NCBI RefSeq assembly: GCF_000308795.1
Contig: NZ_BAGK01000211.1
Coordinates: 1-56,640, forward strand
Direction: 5' to 3'
From: Nocardia thailandica NBRC 100428
GTDB taxonomy: Bacteria; Actinomycetota; Actinomycetes; Mycobacteriales; Mycobacteriaceae
DNA: 56,640 nt
Each line of letters starts with the position of its first letter. The first letter of the stretch is position 1. This document shows positions 51,137 to 56,640 of the stretch, piece after piece. A model generated the notes under the pieces. That model was given only the letters and a program-made list of their open reading frames with translations. It ran no database searches and was not told the origin of the DNA. Both the position numbers and the translations under genes were made by a program.

Positions 51137-52336
51137 TCAGGTACGGGTGCGGGATTCGGGCAGGGCGACGAGCGCCACGTTGGCGGCGGCGAGCAGGGTG
51201 AGCACGAGCGACCAGGGGAGCAGCCCGTGCAGGGCCGGGCCGGCCAGGGAGGCGATGCCCGCCAGGCCCTGCTGGACCAGCGCGCACCACGACACGGCGA
51301 TCGCGGCGCCCGCGGTGAGATGGCTGACCGCGTGCGCGGCACTGTTGGGGAACAGGGTCGCCTGGCCGAAGGTGGTCGCGACGTACCCCGCGAGGAAGAG
51401 GGCGAGCGCGAGCAGCCCCGGCAGGTCGACCACCCAGACGGCGGTGACGAGCGCGCAGCCGGCGAGCATGATCCCCGCGCCGCGGCGCATCATCCCGCGC
51501 GCGCCCAGCCGCAGCACCGCGCGGCGCACGTAGGTCGCGCCGGACAGGTAGGCCGCGCCGTAGAGCACGCCGAAGAGCCCGAAGACCCACGGAGGCAGGG
51601 CGAATCGGTCGGTGAAGATGAACGCCGACTTCTGCTGGATCATCACCACGATCGCGAAGCCGACGCCGCCCGCGACCGCGCTGCCGACGAAGACCCGGTC
51701 GGTGAACAGGCGCCGCGCCACCCCGCGCCCGCCCGCGGAGGGCGGGGGAACGGGCAGCGAGATCCGCAGCGCGCAGGCGACCGGGATCGCGGCGAGCACG
51801 GCCAGCACGACGAATCCGTAGCGCCACCCGACCGTGGAGGTGACGATGCCGCCGATCACCTGCCCGCCGCCGAGCGCCACCACGAACGCCATCGACAGCA
51901 GTGCGAGCTGGCGCGCCAGGTCGGCGCCGGTGAACAGGTCCTTGACCATCATCCGGCCGATGACCGCGATCCCGCCCGCGCCGATCGCCTGGATCACCCG
52001 CAGCACGAGCAGCTGCGGCGTGTCGGTGACGAGGGCGAGTCCCGCGCTGGCGAGCACGAAGCATCCCCCGGCGGCGACGAACGCGGGCACCCGCCCGAAG
52101 CGTTCGGCCGCGCGCCCCCAGGCGACGACCGGCAGGGCGGCGAAGACCACGAAGACCGCCACCGAGAGCTGGAGCACGCCGTCGCTCGCGCCGATGTCGG
52201 CGCCGAGATCGGGCATGCCGGGAAGGTAGATCGTGGTGGCCATCTGGGCCACCGTCACCGCCCCGCAGGCGGTGGCCACCACGGCCCGCTGTGACGTCCG
52301 CGTGGTCGCGACGCCGGTGTCCTCACGCGCGAACAA
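51137..52336 (-). CDS. MFS exporter, DHA1 (Bcr/CflA-like)
   Basis: 399 residues with twelve hydrophobic helices. MATTIYLPGMPDLGADIGASDGVLQLSVAVF in helix 1-2 and GRAAERFGRVP (motif A) match the Bcr/CflA drug exporters; VIQAIGAGGIAVIGRMMV is motif B. The start is TTG 52336, behind GAGGGGG; it is the only reasonable one. It heads the operon and lies 47 bp before the PLP enzyme. It probably exports the product of the cluster. Confidence 0.87.
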   Translation of the reverse strand: MFAREDTGVATTRTSQRAVVATACGAVTVAQMATTIYLPGMPDLGADIGASDGVLQLSVAVFVVFAALPVVAWGRAAERFGRVPAFVAAGGCFVLASAGLALVTDTPQLLVLRVIQAIGAGGIAVIGRMMVKDLFTGADLARQLALLSMAFVVALGGGQVIGGIVTSTVGWRYGFVVLAVLAAIPVACALRISLPVPPPSAGGRGVARRLFTDRVFVGSAVAGGVGFAIVVMIQQKSAFIFTDRFALPPWVFGLFGVLYGAAYLSGATYVRRAVLRLGARGMMRRGAGIMLAGCALVTAVWVVDLPGLLALALFLAGYVATTFGQATLFPNSAAHAVSHLTAGAAIAVSWCALVQQGLAGIASLAGPALHGLLPWSLVLTLLAAANVALVALPESRTRT

Positions 52337-52379
52337 GTGCCGCCCCCTCGTGCCGTACGGAAAACCGTTGCGGGACTCA

Positions 52380-52385
52380 GATATA
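52380..52385 (-). promoter_or_regulatory. Possible -10 of the eight-gene operon
   Basis: TATATC on the minus strand lies about 44 nt before the MFS start in an otherwise GC-rich gap. No good -35 hexamer is seen. Confidence 0.35.
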
Positions 52386-52497
52386 CGGCGTCGATCGGGG
52401 GGCGGCCAGGGTTGTGCTCGGCGTGATTCCCGGTGTCCGTCGCCGGGGTCGCTCCGCGCGGAGGCCGGAGACGGCGAGGAACGGAGACCGCGACATG

Positions 52498-52519
52498 ACG
52501 CGCCGGTGCCCCGGCGCGT
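52498..52519. terminator. Hairpin after the CsoR-family gene
   Basis: ACGCGCCGG-(4)-CCGGCGCGT, a perfect 9-bp stem 8 bp past the repressor stop codon. Confidence 0.6.
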
Positions 52520-52526
52520 GCCCGGG

Positions 52527-52793
52527 TCAGGCCAGGGCGAGGAAGAGTTTCTCCAGTTCGTCCTGGGTCATGGGGGTCTGTTCGGCGCCGGTGCCGGTGA
52601 GGCATTCGCGCAGGCCGGTGGCGACGATCTTGAAGCCGGCGCGATCGAGTGCCTTGGAGACGGCGGCGAGCTGGGTGACCACGTCCTTGCAGTCGCGGCC
52701 GTCCTCGATCATGGCGATGACGCCGGCCAGCTGGCCCTGGGCGCGGCGCAGCCGGTTGAGTACCTGGGCGATCGCCTCATCGTCGCCGACCAT
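52527..52793 (-). CDS. CsoR-family repressor, CstR-like (persulfide-type Cys pair)
   Basis: 88 residues, all-helical (VLNRLRRAQGQLAGVIAMIEDGRDCKDVVTQL). CsoR binds copper with Cys-His-Cys; here Cys35 and Cys64 are kept but the His position (60) is Gly, as the sequence TGLREC shows. CstR, which senses persulfides, has just these two Cys. So copper sensing is unlikely and sulfane-sulfur sensing is the better guess. ATG 52793 has GGAAAGGAC ahead. One G-tract operator lies before it and two before the MMPL gene. Confidence 0.87.
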   Translation of the reverse strand: MVGDDEAIAQVLNRLRRAQGQLAGVIAMIEDGRDCKDVVTQLAAVSKALDRAGFKIVATGLRECLTGTGAEQTPMTQDELEKLFLALA

Positions 52794-52830
52794 GCTGTGT
52801 GTCCTTTCCGTCCGCCCCCGTCCCGTCAAT

Positions 52831-52846
52831 ATACCCGGAGGGGTAT
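52831..52846. promoter_or_regulatory. CsoR/CstR-type operator before its own gene
   Basis: ATACCCG-GA-GGGGTAT, a 16-bp dyad with one mismatch, 38 bp before the repressor start and in the 80-bp gap behind the MMPL gene. Confidence 0.75.
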
Positions 52847-52873
52847 GTGGGTGCCGGGGGCGGACCGCGGTGT

Positions 52874-55024
52874 TCAGTGGGAGAAGCGGATGTCCGGGAG
52901 CGCGCGGCGCAGCCAGGCGGGACTCCACCAGGCGGCCCGGCCGGTGAGCCGCAGCGCGACCGGGAGCAGAACCAGCCGGACCAGGGCGGCGTCGAGCAGG
53001 ACCGCGACGCCGAGGATGATCCCCATCTCCTTGGGCGGCAGCGGCTCGGCCAGCGCGAAGGTGAAGAACACCGCCACCATGACCGCCGCCGCGGCGAAGA
53101 TCACCCGGCCGGAGTGGGCCAGACCGTCGATCTGCGCGGTGACCGGGTCGCCGGTGCGCTCGTAGTGCTCCTTCGCGGTGGCCAGCAGGAACACCGTGTA
53201 GTCCATGGCGATGGCGAAGATCATGGCGAAGAAGAACACCGGTCCCCAGCCGTCGAGGAAGCCCTGCGGGGTGAAGCCGAGCAGCCCGGCGCCGTGCCCG
53301 TCCTGGAAGATCAGCTTCGCGACGCCGAAGGCGGCCGCGGTCGACAGCAGGCTGACCACCGTGCCGATCAGCGCGATCACCGGCGCCCGCAACGCGACCA
53401 GCAGCAGCAGGAAACCCAGCACCAGGATCACCGCGACCACGACGGGCAGGTAGGCGTCGAGCGTGCGCTGGAGATCGAGGTTCTCCGCGGCCGCCCCACC
53501 GACCAGCGCGTCGGCGGGCAGCGCCGCCCGCAGCTCGTCGAGGATCCCGGCCATCCCGGCCGCGGACGGGTCGACGGCGGGCAGGGCCTTGACCAGCACC
53601 AGTCCGCTGTCGTCGGTGGCGGCGACCGGGGGGAACACCGCCGCGACATCGGCCACCGATCCGGCCACCCGCGTGACGGCTTCGGCCTCGGCGGCGGGCG
53701 CGACGATCGACAGCGTGCCCGGCGCGCCCGCGCCCAGCTCCGCCGCGATCAGCTCGTAGCCCTGGCGCACGGGCGCCTCGGCCGGGACCACCGCGATCGA
53801 GGGCATGGCCGTCGACAGCCCGGTGACCGGGAGGGCGAGGGCGACCAGAACGGTCAGCGCGCCCGCCGCGAAGGGCCACGGATGGTCGTGGAGCAGCCTG
53901 CCCCAGCGGGCGAACCGGGGCGAGCGGTGCTCGCGGTGCCGGGCGAAGGGCAGTGCGGCGGCGTCGATCCGGGCGCCGAGCGCGCCGAGGGCGGCGGGCA
54001 GCAGCGTCAGGGTCGCCGCCAGGACGAACACCACCGCGGTCATGATGCCCACCGCCATCGTCCGGACGGCGGGCGCGGGGACGAGCAGCACCGCCGACAG
54101 GCTCACCAGCACGGTCAGGCCCGACAGCAGCACCGCCTTGCCCGCGGTGCCCAGCGTCTCGGCGACCGCCGCCCGCGGCGTGGCGGCGCGGGCGAGCGCG
54201 TCACGGAACCGGGCCACGAGGAAGAGGGCGTAGTCGATGCCGAGCGCCAGCGCGAACATCATCGCGAAGTTCATGGCCCACACCGAGATCGGGGTCACCT
54301 GGTTCAGCAGCACCAGCCCGCCCGCGGAGGCGACGAGCCCCGCGATGGTGAGCAGCAGCGGCAGGCCCGCCGCGACCAGGGAACCGAAGGCCAGCACCAT
54401 GATCGCCAGCGTCAGCGGCCAGGAGAACAACTCCGCTCGGATCATCGCTTCGTGATTGGCCTCGTTGAAGTCGCTCCACAGCGCGGACGCGCCGGTCGGA
54501 TACACCGCGATCCCGTCGCCGGACAACCCGGTCAGCGCGGCCTTGTGCTGGTCGACGGCGCGGACCATGTCGTCGGGGGAGGCGGCGGCGCCCGCGACGA
54601 CGATGCCGGTGTGGCCGTCGGGTGCGACGGTGAATCCCGGGCGGGGCGCGAGCACCCGGCCGAACCGGTCGTCGCCGGCGAAGACGGCGGTGACCCGCTC
54701 GATCACCTGCCGCACGGCCGGGTCGTCCAGCGTGCGGTCCTCGGCGTGGATCACGACCTGCACCGCGGCCGAGGAGTCGCCGCCGAAGTGTTCCTGGGCC
54801 AGCTCGCGGACCCGGACCGACTCCGAGCCGTCGGCCTGCCAGCCCGCGCCCGCCAGGGAGGAGAACACGCTCGGCGCGGCGGCGCCGAGCGCGACGAGGA
54901 CCAGGACCCACACGCCCACGATCGCGCGGGCGTGCCCGGCCGCGAACGCTCCCCATCGGGCCAGGGCGCCGAGGGGCCGTTCGACCGCCGCCCCGCGCGC
55001 CGGATCGTCGAGGTTCGTGCTCAT
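52874..55024 (-). CDS. MMPL/RND-family transporter
   Basis: 716 residues with about twelve helices in two halves, each preceded by an extracytoplasmic loop. The conserved stretches MFALALGIDYALFLVARFRD near 265 and FFFAMIFAIAMDYTVFLLATAKEHY near 595 are MMPL marks with the Asp-Tyr pairs of the proton pathway. MMPL proteins export lipids, siderophores or drugs. Two G-tract operators lie directly before the start, so a CsoR-family protein controls it. ATG 55024 follows GAAGGCACC. What it exports is unknown. Confidence 0.92.
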   Translation of the reverse strand: MSTNLDDPARGAAVERPLGALARWGAFAAGHARAIVGVWVLVLVALGAAAPSVFSSLAGAGWQADGSESVRVRELAQEHFGGDSSAAVQVVIHAEDRTLDDPAVRQVIERVTAVFAGDDRFGRVLAPRPGFTVAPDGHTGIVVAGAAASPDDMVRAVDQHKAALTGLSGDGIAVYPTGASALWSDFNEANHEAMIRAELFSWPLTLAIMVLAFGSLVAAGLPLLLTIAGLVASAGGLVLLNQVTPISVWAMNFAMMFALALGIDYALFLVARFRDALARAATPRAAVAETLGTAGKAVLLSGLTVLVSLSAVLLVPAPAVRTMAVGIMTAVVFVLAATLTLLPAALGALGARIDAAALPFARHREHRSPRFARWGRLLHDHPWPFAAGALTVLVALALPVTGLSTAMPSIAVVPAEAPVRQGYELIAAELGAGAPGTLSIVAPAAEAEAVTRVAGSVADVAAVFPPVAATDDSGLVLVKALPAVDPSAAGMAGILDELRAALPADALVGGAAAENLDLQRTLDAYLPVVVAVILVLGFLLLLVALRAPVIALIGTVVSLLSTAAAFGVAKLIFQDGHGAGLLGFTPQGFLDGWGPVFFFAMIFAIAMDYTVFLLATAKEHYERTGDPVTAQIDGLAHSGRVIFAAAAVMVAVFFTFALAEPLPPKEMGIILGVAVLLDAALVRLVLLPVALRLTGRAAWWSPAWLRRALPDIRFSH

Positions 55025-55041
55025 GAGGTGCCTTCCGGTAT

Positions 55042-55091
55042 ATACCCCCAGGGGTATTGCTGAACGGACGCGACGATACCCCAGGGGGTAT
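55042..55091. promoter_or_regulatory. Two CsoR/CstR-type operators before the MMPL gene
   Basis: ATACCCC-CA-GGGGTAT (55042-55057) and ATACCCC-AG-GGGGTAT (55076-55091) are perfect 16-bp G-tract dyads, starts 34 bp apart. A third, weaker copy lies before the repressor gene. Confidence 0.82.
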
Positions 55092-55670
55092 TTTCCGGCA
55101 AACGGCGGGCAGCCGGGAGCGGCTCGTCGACGGCGGGCCCGCTCCCCGACGGCCGCCGGGGCGGGCCTCCTCGGGCCGTGTTCCGGCGCCGCCTCGCCTC
55201 GGCGACCGGCGCGGGATGGGGGCGGCGCGCCACGCCGGGGACGCGGCGCGGGCGCGCGCTCACGCGGCGGCCGCCCCTCCGCGAACCCACAGCCCGGTGA
55301 CGTCGTCGCGGGGCCGTGCTCGCAAGGCGGCGGCCCCGGGATGTCCCCGCTGTCGGGTCACTGCGGATGTGCTGTGGACCCCCGGGACCGCCGGATCGGG
55401 GCCGGTTCCGGGAGGCTTCCGGCGGAAGTCCTCGCGCGTGAGGGCCGAAGGCCCTGATGGCAAGGGACCAAGGTCCTCGGTTCCGTCGAGTTGCGAGAAG
55501 TGTGCTGTGTGCGAAATAGTCTGCGCGAGTGTGGGTCCGGTGTCGCGGGTGACCGTCGGGTACGGTTCCGTCCGGAAACGGTCGTTGGAGACCGAGCCGG
55601 GCGATGTGTCATCCTCGGCGCAGGCCCGTGCACCCGGACAGTGAGCTCGCGGATGGGATCGAGGTAGGCG
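55092..55670. other. 579-bp intergenic region before the AraC gene
   Basis: No convincing gene was found. A long rightward open frame spans it but is Arg/Pro/Ala-rich shadow. It contains two DevR-like boxes at 55442-55477. Around 55490-55520 GC falls, which may mark the AraC promoter. Confidence 0.6.
55442..55477. promoter_or_regulatory. Tandem DevR/DosR-like boxes
   Basis: GGGCCGAAGGCCCT (55442-55455) and GGGACCAAGGTCCT (55464-55477) fit the core of the DosR/DevR motif GGGACTWWAGTCCC, with two to five differences each. The starts are 22 bp apart, the phased spacing usual at DevR promoters. They lie about 195 bp before the AraC start. Confidence 0.5.
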
Positions 55671-56640
55671 TTGACGACGAGCGAGGCGGACCCCGGACAT
55701 ATCCCGCCGGTCACCTTCACCGTGACCGGCGGTGCCGACCTGCCGCGCGCGCAGGCCTTCGAGCAGTGGGAGGCGGTGCTGAGCGAGTGCTACTTCCCGC
55801 TGGCCGCCCAACCCGACGACAGCCCGGGCTTCCACGGAAGCATCGAACGCGGGAAGCTCGGCGGGGTGTGGCTGTCCACCGTGGACACCTCCCGGCAGTC
55901 GGTCCTGCGCACCCGCTCCGGGATCGCCCACACCGACGACGAGTACCTCATCGCCAGCGTCTACACCGAGGGACGCGCGCGGCTGCACCAGGACGATCGC
56001 GTCGCGGAGCTCACCCCGGGCGACATGGTGTTCTACGAGTCCACCCGCCCGTACCGGTGGGACATCGACGGGCCCGGCGCGCAGGTCATCGTGCAGGTGC
56101 CCACCGCGCTGCTGCGCGCCGAGCTCGGGGTCTCGCACGTGTCGCTGCCCACCGCGACGACCGTGCGGCCCGACACCGCCGCGGGCGTGGTGGCGCGCTT
56201 CTTCCTCGACCTGGCCCGTATCCAGCACACCGCCGCCGACGAGGCCGCGATCCTGGCGAGCGGCGCGGTGCCGCTGTTCGCGGCCGGGGTCAACCTGCTC
56301 GCGGGGCAGCAGCCGACGGGGGCGTCCGGAAGCCTGCTCACCCGCGAACGGGTGACCGCCTTCGTCCGCGACCGGTGCGGGGATCCCGCGCTGACCGTCG
56401 ACGACATCGCCCGCGGCTGCCTGCTCTCACGTCGCAGCCTCTACCGCCTGTTCGACGAGACCGGCGAGGGGCTCGGCGCCCTGCTGCGCCGCCTGCGCGT
56501 CGAGCGGGCCTGCGCCCTGCTCCGCGCCGAACGCGGCCGGCCCACCGCCACCGTCGCCGTCGAGGCGGGATTCGCCTCCGAACGCCACTTCTTCCGTGCC
56601 TTCCGCGCCGAGATGGGCATGACGCCGGGCGAATACCGCA
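55671..56640 (+). CDS. AraC-family regulator (3' end cut by window edge)
   Basis: At least 323 residues. The N-terminal ~200 are an AraC-binding-like cupin domain (FEQWEAVLSECYFPLAA, then ELTPGDMVFYESTRPYRW). The C-terminus is an AraC HTH pair (VDDIARGCLLSRRSLYRLF, then VAVEAGFASERHFFRAFRAEMGMTPGEYR), which is nearly complete. The start is TTG 55671, behind GAGGTAGGCG. The layout matches the NphR/FeaR-like group of activators. The 5' region carries tandem DevR-like boxes. Confidence 0.85.
   Translation, partial: MTTSEADPGHIPPVTFTVTGGADLPRAQAFEQWEAVLSECYFPLAAQPDDSPGFHGSIERGKLGGVWLSTVDTSRQSVLRTRSGIAHTDDEYLIASVYTEGRARLHQDDRVAELTPGDMVFYESTRPYRWDIDGPGAQVIVQVPTALLRAELGVSHVSLPTATTVRPDTAAGVVARFFLDLARIQHTAADEAAILASGAVPLFAAGVNLLAGQQPTGASGSLLTRERVTAFVRDRCGDPALTVDDIARGCLLSRRSLYRLFDETGEGLGALLRRLRVERACALLRAERGRPTATVAVEAGFASERHFFRAFRAEMGMTPGEYR

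Noticed and set aside
55057..55644. 195-residue rightward open frame
   Set aside because: Arg/Pro/Ser-rich low-complexity product, no ribosome site, no recognisable fold; it starts within the MMPL operator.

Overview
The window is very GC-rich actinobacterial DNA, estimated at above 70% G+C. It encodes a complete mce lipid-import operon, an Lsr2 nucleoid protein, GTP-dependent PEP carboxykinase, an F420-dependent luciferase-like oxidoreductase, a KstR-type operator and a partial Streptomyces-style conservon with P450s. Together these point to a mycolic-acid actinomycete, most likely Nocardia or a close relative such as Rhodococcus; the genus is inferred. No rRNA, tRNA, CRISPR array, insertion sequence or phage gene was seen. 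The region looks like ordinary chromosome packed with transporters, small regulators and lipid/redox enzymes.

Layout. 1-6.9 kb: a truncated HSL-type esterase, a GlxA/FtrA-type AraC regulator, an LLM-class F420 enzyme behind a KstR-like box, a GMC oxidoreductase, and an FMN reductase plus MFS pump behind a 16-bp palindrome. 7-9.3 kb: a KhtTU-like K+/H+ antiporter with two tandem RCK_C regulator genes. 9.4-13.2 kb: PEP carboxykinase coupled to a SulP transporter, then an ArsR gene. 13.4-16.2 kb: two TetR genes, each divergent from its probable target across a palindromic operator. 16.3-21 kb: a conservon (sensor ATPase, roadblock, DUF742) followed by two P450s but without its usual GTPase; one P450 lacks the EXXR motif.

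21.5-33 kb: a mce operon read leftwards (yrbEA-yrbEB-mceABCDEF-mas), a divergent TetR gene and an MpaB/DUF2236 oxygenase. Paired copies of one 14-bp palindrome lie both in the mce/tetR gap and before the oxygenase, 22 bp apart in each pair, which suggests one regulon. 33-38.3 kb: an ECF41 sigma/oxidoreductase pair, a small secreted protein, an ArsR-SRPBCC pair with a 24-bp operator, and an ECF sigma/anti-sigma operon. The last shares a two-part promoter motif with the DoxX-like gene behind it. 38.3-41.1 kb: Lsr2, a histidine phosphatase, a double-TerD protein and a small orphan.

41.2-52.3 kb: a tightly packed leftward operon of eight genes, MFS exporter, alpha-oxoamine-synthase-like PLP enzyme, two acyl-CoA carboxylase subunits, and a complete Opp/Dpp-type ABC importer. 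It has the make-export-reimport layout of opine-metallophore operons, with different biosynthetic enzymes, and is the best candidate for an undescribed system. 52.5-55.1 kb: a CsoR-family repressor whose Cys pair lacks the copper-binding His (CstR-like), an MMPL transporter, and three 16-bp G-tract operators. The window ends in an AraC regulator preceded by two DevR/DosR-like boxes spaced 22 bp apart.
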